In this document: one piece after another, positions 8,058-15,826 of the stretch
Position numbering within the stretch: position 1 is the first letter of the stretch
Layout: the number at the start of each line of letters is the position of its first letter
Assembly: GCF_024499015.1 (NCBI RefSeq)
Contig: NZ_CP098605.1
Location: 1 to 64,000, forward strand
Length of the DNA stretch: 64,000 nucleotides
Origin: Xanthomonas hortorum pv. pelargonii
GTDB lineage: Bacteria > Pseudomonadota > Gammaproteobacteria > Xanthomonadales > Xanthomonadaceae
Direction: 5' to 3'
The notes under the pieces: generated by a model
Databases searched by the model: none
What the model was told of the DNA's origin: nothing
The model's input: the letters and a program-made list of their open reading frames with translations, nothing else
Translations under genes and position numbers: made by a program

Positions 8058-8101
8058 TATCTTCGCGGCCAGTCGACGGAATTCGTTCATGCTCATGTCC
8101 G

Positions 8102-8497
8102 TCACAAAAGGCGCGTTGATTGCCCTTGCGCTGTGAGAAGTACCACCGCCTTCTTATCGAAGGAAACGAAGGTTTCCCCGCCAAGCCAGTTGCCTTCGTA
8201 GGCAATGACGCCATCGGCAAAGTCTCCGCCCGCGTCGAGCACCAGCAAGCCAGCCTCCACGGCAGGCCGGTTCACTTCCACATTCGCGGCGGCCAGTAGT
8301 GCCCGGATCGCGCTGGCCGCGTCGGCTTGCTGGAAGCCGTAGACACGCAGCAGCACCCAAACAAATTCGCATAGGCACGGCAACGCGACCGCGATCAACT
8401 CGGCGTCGGTCAAGACTGCGGCGGCAACGTCCGCTTGTGCGGGATCGTCACGCACAACCGCACGCACAAGGACGTTGGTATCGACTGCGACCTTCAT
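8102..8497 (-). CDS. vapC: VapC-family PIN toxin
   Basis: A 131-residue PIN-domain ribonuclease, the toxin of a type II pair. The acidic site is visible: Asp in VDTNVLVR at residue 5, Glu in LCEFVW near 45 and Asp in GGDFADGVIA near 95. Its start overlaps the antitoxin stop as ATGA. TA pairs of this PIN/AbrB kind are known as integral passengers of Tn3-family transposons beside the resolvase gene, which is exactly the arrangement here. Confidence 0.88.
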   Translation of the reverse strand: MKVAVDTNVLVRAVVRDDPAQADVAAAVLTDAELIAVALPCLCEFVWVLLRVYGFQQADAASAIRALLAAANVEVNRPAVEAGLLVLDAGGDFADGVIAYEGNWLGGETFVSFDKKAVVLLTAQGQSTRLL

Positions 8498-8745
8498 TGC
8501 TTACCTGCCCAGCCTTGCGCCGCCGCCTCGTTGATTTCTTCGATGGTGGCAACCTTCTGCGTCCTGCCCGCGAGCAGGCCGACAAAGCTGGCTATCGTCC
8601 CTGCGGGCCGGGCCGCCTTGAGCACGCCCCGACCATCTGGCAGCAAGTTCAGTTCGATCTTGTCGCCTGGCCTGATGCCGAGGTGTTGCAGTACGTCCTT
8701 CCGAAACGTCACTTGTCCCCGTGCGGTAACGGTCAATGTGGTCAT
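8494..8745 (-). CDS. vapB: AbrB/MazE-type antitoxin VapB
   Basis: An 83-residue antitoxin. The N-terminal half (LTVTARGQVTFRKDVLQHLG, IRPGDKIEL) is a swapped-hairpin AbrB domain that would bind the operon promoter; the C-terminal tail (TIEEINEAAAQGW) would wrap the toxin. The ATG at 8745 is chosen over an upstream codon because the AbrB domain starts there. The res region of tnpR is directly upstream. Confidence 0.85.
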   Translation of the reverse strand: MTTLTVTARGQVTFRKDVLQHLGIRPGDKIELNLLPDGRGVLKAARPAGTIASFVGLLAGRTQKVATIEEINEAAAQGWAGKQ

Positions 8746-8789
8746 GGTGGTTTGCCCTCGCAATCCAAGGTTGATGCCTTGCATTTTAA

Positions 8790-8926
8790 TGCAAAATCGC
8801 CTTACTTTCAATGTCCGTCAAACGATCATTAGGCGGTCATGCCGGACAATGTCCGGCAATTCGCTTGTTTAATGGGTTGTCGGACATTATGATAGGCGGA
8901 CGGAAAGACGGACAAAAGGGGCGGTA
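8790..8926. promoter_or_regulatory. Probable res site between vapB and tnpR
   Basis: About 130 bases between the divergent genes carry repeated, partly inverted TGTCCG/CGGACA units (near 8811, 8840, 8851, 8881 and 8898). Resolvase binds three paired subsites of this kind, so this is likely both the recombination site and the promoter region of vapBC and tnpR. Confidence 0.5.
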
Positions 8927-9492
8927 ATGGTACTGATCGGCTATGCGCGGGTATCGACGGCGGAACAGGACACCGCTTTGCAGACGGATGCGCTACGCAA
9001 GGCAGGCTGCGAGCGCGTTTTGAGGACACGGCTTCTGGGGCCAAGGCCGACAGGCCCGGCTTGGCTGATGCGCTGGCCTACCTGCGCGCCGGCGACGTGC
9101 TGGCCGTCTGGCGTCTGGATCGGCTCGGGCGCTCAATGCAACACCTCATCGAGACAATCGCCGCGCTGGAAGCGCGTGGCGTCGGCTTCCGGTCGCTGAC
9201 CGAAAGCATCGACACCACCACGCCGGGCGGACGGCTCATCTTCCACGTCTTCGGCGCACTGGGCCAGTTCGAGCGCGACTTGATCCGCGAGCGCACCAAG
9301 GCCGGGCTGACCGCTGCCGCCGCACGCGGGCGGAAGGGCGGGCGAAAGCCGGTTGTCACCGCCGACAAGTTGCAGCGAGCGCGGGAGCACATCGCCAACG
9401 GGCTTAATGCCAGAGAGGCCGCTAAACGGCTCAAGGTGAGCAAGACGGCTCTATACGCCGCGCTGCAATCCACTAGTGCAGCCGACTCCTGA
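8927..9492 (+). pseudogene. tnpR: Tn3-family serine resolvase, one base missing
   Basis: The N-terminus MVLIGYARVSTAEQDTALQ has the catalytic Ser of the YARVS motif. The frame breaks in a T run at about 9020; one added T gives a normal EDTASGAKADRPGLADAL continuation into the rest of the catalytic domain and a C-terminal HTH (NAREAAKRLKVSKTALY). The protein would be about 189 residues. The same one-base pattern elsewhere in this window suggests a reading error. A truncated inverted copy of its 3' half lies at 17,385-17,692. Confidence 0.75.
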
Positions 9493-9530
9493 CATTCCGT
9501 GCAGTCGTCTTCTGAGAATGACACTGGAGC

Positions 9531-9563
9531 TTGGCTGTTTTTACACGAATCCCTGCGACCCTC
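9531..9563 (+). repeat. Tn3-type terminal repeat right of tnpR
   Basis: Read on the minus strand it begins GAGGGTCGCAGGGATTCGTG and continues TAAAAACAGCC. The first bases match the GAGGGT starts of the ends at 35,535, 54,701, 62,045 and 62,528, so it is probably the right end of the vapBC-tnpR element. Confidence 0.55.
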
Positions 9564-9627
9564 TATGTGAGCATTTTCATCAAATATAGAACTCTGTATT
9601 CCGTATTTGGTGTGTTTGGAGGAGAAT

Positions 9628-9693
9628 ATGCGTACTTGCATTTGCTGCATATGCGTACTAGCATTTGCTGCACGGATGCCCCGAACCGGTTAG
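9628..9693 (+). CDS. 21-residue Cys-rich peptide with tandem DNA repeat
   Basis: ATG 9628 follows a near-ideal ribosome site (GGAGGAG). The frame reads MRTCICCICVLAFAARMPRTG and is built on two tandem 23-base units (9628-9650 and 9651-9673) that differ at only two bases but are read in different frames. It is outside the transposon end. Expression is plausible; function unknown. Confidence 0.3.
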   Translation: MRTCICCICVLAFAARMPRTG

Positions 9694-9770
9694 AGGGGCA
9701 TTGGCCACCACGAAAGTGGTCCCACCCAGAGTGGTTAAGAGATTCCGGCCCGCCCTACCGCACCAGAAAC

Positions 9771-9797
9771 AAAAGCCCGCCTTGAGTGGGTTTTTTG
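9771..9797. terminator. Probable terminator between 9693 and 9802
   Basis: CCCGC and GTGGG form a short stem flanked by AAAA and six T, so it could work in either direction. It lies just past the corrected stop of the leftward gene at 9802. Confidence 0.5.
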
Positions 9798-9801
9798 TTG
9801 T

Positions 9802-10328
9802 CTAGGCTTTGAGCAAGATGTCCATGATGCTGGTTTTTCGGCGTTTGCGATGACGTCATCCATGTCATCACGATGGTAAGCACTCTCCACGAACAGCCTG
9901 ACATCCGCGCCGCCGGTTAATTTACGCTCAGCGCGGAAATACAACACATAGTGGCCAGAGGGGAGATCCCGCTTCACCGCAAAGTAGTTGTCTCTTCGCG
10001 TTGGATAGCAATTTCGCTCATCCAAATTTTCGACAAGACCCGGAAGAAGCTTGCTTGCTTCCCAACGCGTAGGGCAGAAGACCCGCGGATCGTTGGGGCG
10101 CGCTTCCCAGAGATAGAGATGTTCAGGATCGTACGTCTCTAACTTGTCCGGATCTTGGGAGAAGCAGTGATGGGAGTACTCGATTCGCACGTGAATTCTT
10201 CGGGCAGGTCTATCGGCCTGCGCCTCAGCGCTGAAGTACGCGTATTTGGGATGAAGATGCTTAAGGGAGTACCGGACTCCGTCCTGTTCATGGTTCACCC
10301 AGACTGCGTTTTTGCTAGTAGTTGGCAT
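9802..10328 (-). CDS. Unrecognised protein, paralogue of the one at 54,719
   Basis: Not recognised. About 175 residues, beginning MPTTSKNAVWVNHEQDGVRY. It shares with the 54,719 protein an ordered set of blocks: RIEYSHHCFSQDP against SVEFS-SHCVSKG, RWEASKLLPGLVENLDERNC against RYAASALLPDIMRTL, DNYFAVKR and RLFVESAYHRDD against RIYVESAYVRDE. The 3' end has one missing base in an A5 run near 9838; correction gives an ending in KTSIMDILLKA just before a terminator. The truncated HTH gene lies upstream and may be its partner. Confidence 0.6.
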
Positions 10329-10373
10329 AAAAATTAGGCTTCGTCAGTTCCAGAGATGAGTTAAGAGTCCGTT

Positions 10374-10725
10374 CTACTCAGCCGACTTCGGCTTCTTTTC
10401 GAGGCCTCCAGGTGACTGCAACTTGGACCGATTTTCTTTACGGAGTTGGCGTTCGGCGGTGAAGCCAGGCTCGATCTCTCTCACTTTATTTATCAGACCG
10501 TCCAAGTGATAGATGTTGCTATTGAAGTCACCAGAAGCGGTCTTCCGATATTCGCGGCGGATGATCCCAGCCTTCTCTAGGGCACTGATGTTCGTTTGGA
10601 TGGTCTTTTCCGTTACGCCCATCCGGCGAGCAAGGTCCCTTTTAGAAGGGAAAGGCCTCCTATCCTCGTGATGCCAGTAGTCCAAGAGATGGATGCAGAT
10701 CATGGCTTGGGTGTTGTTTAGTCGC
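10374..10725 (-). pseudogene. HTH regulator, 5' end cut off by the IS5-family element
   Basis: The remaining 115 residues contain a winged helix-turn-helix (FPSKRDLARRMGVTEKTIQT, then ISALEKAGIIRREYR) and a charged tail. Coding sense stops at the IS left end near 10,721; upstream codons of the open frame are inside the IS. The missing start is not found on the far side of the IS. It may once have regulated the downstream gene at 9802. Confidence 0.65.
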
Positions 10726-12224
10726 CCCTGAAAAACCCCAACCAGCCAATCACCGCAACGGGTTTTGGGCGATACAGGCGTGCGAGGACTGCCAGTTTTC
10801 GCTACGCTGAGCGCTGGTTTCTGGCAATTTCTGCCCATGCATACACGCCGTTGTGCAGCCGAGGACAGACCCGCCGACGAGTTGTTCCGTTCGCGCCTGG
10901 AGAATCAGATCGATCTGCGGCATCCGCTGGCGCAGCTGAGCCAACGGATGCCGTGGACGGCGTTGGAGCAAGCCCTTTCATCGCTCTTGCCGGCCACTCC
11001 GGCCGGTGGCGGTCGGCCTGCATTGCCGGTGCGGCTGATCGCTGGTTTGCTCTACCTCAAGCACGCCTACGACCTGTCCGATGAAGCGGTGTGCGAGCGT
11101 TGGCTGGAAAATCCGTACTGGCAGTTTTTCACTGGCGAGGTCGTGTTCCAGACGGGCTTGCCGTGCGATGCCAGCTCGCTGACGCGTTGGCGGCAGCGGC
11201 TTGGCGAAGCGGGGATGGAAGAGTTGTTGGCGCACACGATCAATGCCGCGCATGCGATGCAGGCGGTGGATGGGCGCGCGTTGTCGCGGGTGATCGTGGA
11301 TACCACGGTGCAGGAAAAGGCGATCGCTTATCCGACCGACAGCCGGCTGTTGGAGGTGGCGCGCAAGAAGCTGGTGCTGCTGGCCAAGCGGCATGGCGTC
11401 GCGCTGCGGCAAACCTACGCGCGGCAAGGTCCGGCCCTGAGCCGCAAGGCAGGCCGCTATGCGCATGCGCGCCAGTTCAAGCGCATGCGGCGCGTGCTGC
11501 GGCGTCAACGCACGGTGCTGGGGCGGGTGTTGCGCGATATCGAGCGCAAGCTGGACCAGGTGGACAGCAGCGTGGGCGAGCGCATCGCGGTCTGGCTGGA
11601 ACGTGCGCAACGGCTGTACACGCAGCGCCCGAAAGACAAGCAAAGCTCTACGCCCTGCATGCCCCGGAAGTGGAATGCATCGGCAAGGGCAAGGCGCGTC
11701 AGCCGTACGAATTCGGCGTCAAGGTCGGCATTGCGGTGAGTGCCTGCAAGGGATTGATCGTGGGCGCGCGCAGTTTTCCTGGCAATCCGTACGACGGCGA
11801 CACCTTGGCCGAGCAGTTGGAGCAGGCACGCGCGTTGCTGCAGGACGTGAACGTAGAACCGACGGTGGCGATCGTGGACCTGGGCTATCGCGGGCGCGAG
11901 GTCGCTGGCGTGCAGGTCCTGCATCGTGGCAAGGCCAAGACGCTGACACGACGGCAATGGCGCTGGATCAAACGCCGGCAAGCCGTGGAACCGGTGATCG
12001 GACATTTGAAACAAGACTGCCGGCTGGATCGTTGCCGGCTGAAAGGGGCACAAGGCGATGCGCTGCACGTCCTCGGCTGCGCCGCCGGCTACAACCTGCG
12101 CTGGCTGCTGCGCTGGATCGCGTTTTTGCGTGCCTGGATGCGGGCGATGGAATGGCCATCCTTGAGCCACGTGCCGCTGTCACCGGCGCTACTTGATGCT
12201 TGAAGGGGATTTTTCAGGGACGAC
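10721..12224 (+). mobile_element. IS5-family insertion sequence
   Basis: The ends are imperfect inverted repeats: GTCGCCCCTGAAAAACCCC at the left and, on the other strand, GTCGTCCCTGAAAAATCCCC at the right. Length is about 1.5 kb with one transposase. I see no certain target duplication. It interrupts the HTH gene on its left. A solo end of the same type stands at 13,588-13,605. Confidence 0.75.
10837..12203 (+). CDS. IS5-family transposase (one frame break)
   Basis: About 455 residues. The N-terminal part has the DUF772-like block (LPVRLIAGLLYLKHAYDLSD, WLENPYWQFFTG) and the first Asp in VIVDTTVQEKA. The frame breaks in an A run near 11,641; one added A restores QKLYALHAPEVECIGKGKA and runs on through IVDLGYRG (second Asp) and QWRWIKRRQAVEPVIGHLK (Glu) to the stop at 12,203. 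This layout is that of the long single-ORF IS5 subgroup. The break is probably a reading error. Confidence 0.8.
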
Positions 12225-12337
12225 GAGTTAAGGCAATGCTGGGCGTCGGTTGTTGCACGCCACAGCGAATTCGGCGAGGACTTGCCCGCGCCGATTGCAG
12301 TGTGGAAACCGTAGCTCTGCAACCGGCACGGTGTTTG

Positions 12338-12620
12338 TTATTGGTCGGCGCCGATGACAAACAGCGGGTCGGGACTGGCCGGCTTGCCATTCCCATCGAT
12401 CACCCACACGCCCCAATGCGTGACATAGAAAGCCTCACGCTTGTTGACGTCCTTGGACTCAAAGCCGTCGAACGTCGCGAAAAATTCACCCCAAGCCAAC
12501 ACCAGCTCGCCGCCAACGGTCCAGGTGAGCGAGCCGGGAAGGGGCCGGCCCGGCCCCTGGATTTCGCCGATCAGGTTTCGGGGAAGGCACCGGTCATCCC
12601 GTATGCCTTCGTCGTCCCAG
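12338..12620 (-). pseudogene. Gene remnant, about 90 codons without a start
   Basis: A minus-strand frame with good coding character ends at TAA 12,338. Visible blocks are GSLTWTVGGELVLAWGEFF, TFDGFESKDVNKREAFYVTH and WGVWVIDGNGKPASPDPLFV. No start codon is visible; the upstream side merges into the effector promoter with its PIP box. Not recognised. It looks like the leftover 3' end of a gene cut by the event that brought in the effector. Confidence 0.35.
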
Positions 12621-12668
12621 CCACGACTTCGGTGAGGCGAAGCGAAGCGGAGCGCTCCCCGCCAAACT
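12608..12668 (+). promoter_or_regulatory. Perfect PIP box with -10 motif
   Basis: TTCGT at 12,608 and TTCGG at 12,628 are separated by exactly 15 bases, which fits the HrpX-binding consensus TTCGB-N15-TTCGB. Thirty bases further, CAAACT (12,663-12,668) fits the YANNNT -10 motif. Together they predict HrpX control of the gene starting at 12,698. Confidence 0.85.
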
Positions 12669-12697
12669 TGCTTCTACAGTCACTGCAGGAGAACGAC

Positions 12698-13543
12698 ATG
12701 GGTCTATGCAATTCAAAGCCGAGCGTGGCAGGATCACCTGCGCGTTATACAACCCACGCCACAGAGGCGGATCTAGGATCACCCTCATCTTCTCATCAAC
12801 CAGCAGCTTCAAATGCAGGAGCATTCGATGGTCTAAGCGGGCGCCCGCCAAGCTTGTCTCATCATCGACTGGCAAGGCGAGCCGGGCAATATACCCTAAA
12901 TCAAGTTTCTATAGCTGACTATCAATCAGAAAGAGGACACCCTAGCAATTCAATAAAAGATCGTAGCGGATCCTTGTTCCCATGGGTTCGTGTCGACGGT
13001 GTTGATGCGGGATCCCCGTACAGCTTTGAGATAGATAGGTCCACTACAGTCAAAGTGGCAGGATTCAACGGCCTGACACCTAACCATGAAGGAACACGTC
13101 ACCTCTACAGCGCTGGAACAAGCCAGGTGAACATGCCGGTGATCACCGACAATATGACCGCCTGCATTGCGGTCGCATGCGCCGCGGAAAGAATCGATCC
13201 TTACACAGGCGAACGTATGCCCGGCGCGAAGGTTCGAGTATTCCATCTCCTGCCTTTTAATCACGAAGAGCTCATGCCGGAAAACGTTATAGCATCCATC
13301 CGCGATTATATATGTGACGTCAGAGCCAATGACCTGACAATGCGCGTCGCAATGTATGGAGGAGATCGAGACGGTGATTTCTCAGTGGGCACGGCAGAGG
13401 CGCTGGGGCGTTTATTCGAGGATGAAGGAATCCCCGTTGAATTCAATGAAACATGCGCGAATCGCATTTCAGACGGGCTGCTCGGTGCCGTCATTCTAAA
13501 TGACAATTCAACCCAGTTCATAAGGCATTTGGTTGCTGCCTGA
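12698..13543 (+). CDS. Type III effector: XopE/XopJ-like myristoylation start, CheD-like C-terminal domain
   Basis: A 281-residue protein under a perfect PIP box, start after GCAGGAG. The N-terminus MGLCNSKPSV resembles the N-myristoylated starts of XopE/XopJ-type effectors, followed by a Ser/Pro/His-rich linker to about residue 65. The rest does not look like the XopE transglutaminase-like fold. Cys156 in MTACIAVACA and His183 in RVFHLLPF have the order and spacing of the Cys-His pair in CheD/CNF/BLF1-type glutamine deamidases. The end has a Rossmann-like YGGDRDGDFS block. Host-directed deamidation at the plasma membrane is a hypothesis. The gene is more AT-rich than its surroundings. Confidence 0.7.
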   Translation: MGLCNSKPSVAGSPARYTTHATEADLGSPSSSHQPAASNAGAFDGLSGRPPSLSHHRLARRAGQYTLNQVSIADYQSERGHPSNSIKDRSGSLFPWVRVDGVDAGSPYSFEIDRSTTVKVAGFNGLTPNHEGTRHLYSAGTSQVNMPVITDNMTACIAVACAAERIDPYTGERMPGAKVRVFHLLPFNHEELMPENVIASIRDYICDVRANDLTMRVAMYGGDRDGDFSVGTAEALGRLFEDEGIPVEFNETCANRISDGLLGAVILNDNSTQFIRHLVAA

Positions 13544-13587
13544 CATAAATTCACTGACTAGATATCTTTTTGCGAAAATAATTTGAT

Positions 13588-13605
13588 GGATTTTTCAGAG
13601 ACGAC
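13588..13605 (+). repeat. Solo IS5-type right end
   Basis: GGATTTTTCAGAGACGAC repeats, with one difference, the right end of the IS at 12,207-12,224 in the same orientation. With that IS it brackets the effector gene on both sides and suggests that a second IS copy was lost. Confidence 0.55.
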
Positions 13606-13651
13606 TACTTGGCGATGGCCACCTGGGCCAGCACGCTGGCATCGGCCTAGC
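13606..13651 (-). pseudogene. IS66 transposase fragment, second part
   Basis: In frame with the fragment at 14,654-14,795 once the IS481-family element is removed: the joined text reads IIERG, then ADASVLAQVAIAK, an IS66 TnpC-like segment. It ends at the solo IS5 end. Confidence 0.5.
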
Positions 13652-14653
13652 TGTTTGATCCCAGGCTTTGATGGTGCACTATTTTCCCTCGATTGGAAGG
13701 AAGCACTATGGGCCAGGTTCTACACGGGAGCGCCACTACGACAGAGGCGATCCGTCGAGCGATACAACATAGTCAAGAGAGCCTGAGAGCGCTGTCCAAG
13801 CGCTACGGGATCAATCAGAAGACGGTGGCGAAGTGGAAGAAGCGTAGCTCGGTTGCCGATTTGCCAACCGGGCCGACGCAGCCGTGTTCCACCGTGTTGT
13901 CCGTTACGGATGAGGCGGCGATCGTCGCTTTCCGCAAGCACACGTTGCTGCCGCTGGACGACTGTCTCTACGCACTACAGCCGAGCATGCCGCGTCTGAC
14001 GCGCTCATCGCTGCACCGCTGCCTGCAACGCCATGGCATCTCGCGGCTTCCTGAAATCAAAAGCGACAAAGCCGCCAAGAAGCGTTTCAAAAGTTATCCG
14101 ATTGGCTACTTCCACATCGACATTGCAGAGGTGCAGACGGCCGAGGGCAAGCTCTATCTGTTCGTGGCCATCGACAGGACGTCCAAGTTTGCGTTCACCG
14201 AACTCCACGCCTCGGCCAACAAGCTGGTTGCAGCGCAGTTCCTGCGCAATGTGATCCAGGCAGTGCCCTACACCCTGCATACGGTTCTGACGGATAACGG
14301 CATCCAGTTCACCAACCGCAGTTCCGACCAATATGCCTTCCCCCATATTTTCAGTCGAGTCTGCGAGGAGCACGGCATCGAACACCGCTTGACCAAGATC
14401 AAGCATCCCTGGACCAACGGGCAGGTCGAGCGGATGAATCGGACCATCAAGCAAGCCACTGTCAAACGCTTTCACTACGACGATCACGCACAACTGCAAC
14501 AGCATCTGACCAACTTCATCGACGCCTACAACTACGGTCGCAGGCTCAAAGCATTGAAGGGTCTGACGCCGTACGAATTCATCTGCAAGCAGTGGACATC
14601 CGAACCCGAGCGGTTCAAGGTGGACCCGATCCATCTAATGCCGGGACTGAACA
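13652..14653 (+). mobile_element. IS481-family insertion sequence with 6-bp target duplication
   Basis: The ends are imperfect inverted repeats (TGTTTGATCCCAGGC at the left; TGTTCAGTCCCGGC on the other strand at the right). CCTAGC occurs directly outside both ends (13,646-13,651 and 14,654-14,659). Length is 1,002 bp. It sits inside an IS66-type transposase remnant. Confidence 0.85.
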
Positions 14654-14658
14654 CCTAG
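13693..14658 (+). CDS. IS481-family transposase
   Basis: A 321-residue intact transposase. An N-terminal HTH (RALSKRYGINQKTVAKWKKR near residue 30-50) precedes an rve-type DDE core: Asp in YFHIDIAEVQ, Asp in VLTDNGIQFTN and Glu in TNGQVERMNRTIK. The stop codon TAG lies in the duplicated target, so the element borrows its stop from the host sequence. It is one of the few transposases here without a frame break. Confidence 0.9.
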   Translation: MEGSTMGQVLHGSATTTEAIRRAIQHSQESLRALSKRYGINQKTVAKWKKRSSVADLPTGPTQPCSTVLSVTDEAAIVAFRKHTLLPLDDCLYALQPSMPRLTRSSLHRCLQRHGISRLPEIKSDKAAKKRFKSYPIGYFHIDIAEVQTAEGKLYLFVAIDRTSKFAFTELHASANKLVAAQFLRNVIQAVPYTLHTVLTDNGIQFTNRSSDQYAFPHIFSRVCEEHGIEHRLTKIKHPWTNGQVERMNRTIKQATVKRFHYDDHAQLQQHLTNFIDAYNYGRRLKALKGLTPYEFICKQWTSEPERFKVDPIHLMPGLNT

Positions 14659-14795
14659 CCGCGTTCGATGATCGCCGCGGCCACCGGCTCGGCTGCCACC
14701 TGCTCACAGGCCCGGCAGGCGTACTGCGGGTATGTGACGGTCGCGATGTATTGACCGCTTTCGTCGGCCGGGTCGCCAGCGGCAAGCTCGTCATG
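14654..14795 (-). pseudogene. IS66 transposase fragment, first part
   Basis: The frame contains VTYPQYACRACEQ, resembling the zinc-binding CxxC block of IS66 TnpC, then AAIIERG, where the IS481-family element is inserted. It continues at 13,606-13,651. Both outer ends are lost. Confidence 0.5.
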
Positions 14796-14941
14796 ATTTG
14801 CGTGATGCGGTCCAGGCGGATCCATCGCCATTGACGCCCGTCGGTGTCGTTTGGCATGCGTCCTTCCGCGCGCGGCAGCGCGTAGATCCACAAGGGGGCC
14901 GGCGCGGGGTTGAATGTGATGCCGAAGCGGTTCTGCGTCAT
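14796..14941 (-). CDS. Start of an unrecognised gene running into the IS66 remnant
   Basis: ATG 14,941 begins MTQNRFGITFNPAPAPLW and continues with GRQWRWIRLDRITQ before coding sense shifts to the frame of the IS66 fragment. It lies 31 bases after the ParC-like gene and may once have been its operon partner. Not recognised. Confidence 0.3.
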
Positions 14942-14972
14942 AGCGTGTGCATCCGGTGTTGGTGGTTAGCGG

Positions 14973-15440
14973 TCATGCGCCGGCACCCACGGTGCGGGCG
15001 GCCTTGCGGGTGCGCGGCAAGCCGGGCAATTTCAGCTGCGCCCGATCGCTGGGCAGGATCTTCGCGGCGACGGTGGCCACCGTCGCCGCGCCGGCCGGCT
15101 TCCTGGCCGACTTGGGCTTGGCGGGTTTGCCCTCGCGCTGGAGCTTGGCCAACGCCTTCAACGCGGCAGGGCGGCCGCGTCGGTAGACCTTGGGCGCGCG
15201 CACGTAGTTGGCCGGCAACACCTCGAACACGGTCACGCCCAGCGCCAGTAGCTGGGTGGCGGCGGTGTCGAGCGAGGCAAACACGCGTGGCTCGCCACGC
15301 TGGCCGGTCAGTTGCTTTTCGGTTTGGCCAACCCGCACCATCACGGTGTAGCCGCCGACCTGACCGACCAGCTGCACGGTGCGCAGCACGCCGGCACTGG
15401 CGAGGGCGGCCAAGGTGGTGATGGAAATGGGCGATGTCAT
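14973..15440 (-). CDS. ParC-like partition-associated protein, copy 1
   Basis: A 155-residue protein with a short alpha/beta domain (VQLVGQVGGYTVMVRVGQTE, PRVFASLDTAATQLLALGV) and a basic Lys/Ala/Pro tail. The domain resembles small ParC-family partition-associated proteins of Gammaproteobacteria plasmids; that naming is tentative. The start at 15,440 follows a palindrome; an earlier ATG at 15,479 lies inside the palindrome. A nearly identical gene stands in inverted orientation at 55,672-56,136. Confidence 0.55.
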   Translation of the reverse strand: MTSPISITTLAALASAGVLRTVQLVGQVGGYTVMVRVGQTEKQLTGQRGEPRVFASLDTAATQLLALGVTVFEVLPANYVRAPKVYRRGRPAALKALAKLQREGKPAKPKSARKPAGAATVATVAAKILPSDRAQLKLPGLPRTRKAARTVGAGA

Positions 15441-15479
15441 GATCGACCTATCAAACAGTGATGTTTGATGGTCGATCAT
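15440..15479. promoter_or_regulatory. Palindrome at the start of the ParC-like gene
   Basis: ATCAAACA and TGTTTGAT flank four bases, inside outer arms TGATCGACC and GGTCGATCA. The same structure with small changes precedes copy 2 at 55,634-55,673. It covers the likely ribosome-binding region, so it could act as operator or as mRNA hairpin. Confidence 0.55.
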
Positions 15480-15694
15480 TCAAGGCCGCGCTGCAAGCAC
15501 TATCGCAGCGAGGCGCCTGGCGCACATAACGGCCAATTCCACGCAGTGGCACGATGGCTGCCTGGCCCAGCAGGGCGGGCGGGCAGTCGCATGACGGGGG
15601 TTTATGCATCCTTGCATCGCCCGGGCGCATCCGTTAGGCTAGCCTCACCACTCCTCCCCTGTCGCCCCATTCAGTTGGGTAACGGCTTGGGACG

Positions 15695-15723
15695 AAAAAC
15701 CGCCGCAAGGCGGTTTTTCATGT
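15695..15723. terminator. Bidirectional terminator between the ParC-like and lipase regions
   Basis: AAAAACCGCC and GGCGGTTTTT close a GCAA tetraloop. It lies about 100 bases past the lipase stop on the minus strand. Confidence 0.65.
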
Positions 15724-15826
15724 CTGCAGGAAGCTCCGTGTGACCATCGCCAAAGCGACTGCCGTCTACACTGTTTCCTGTGACTTAATCGCGCGGAGCG
15801 TGCAACAGTAGATGCACGCGGTTCAT

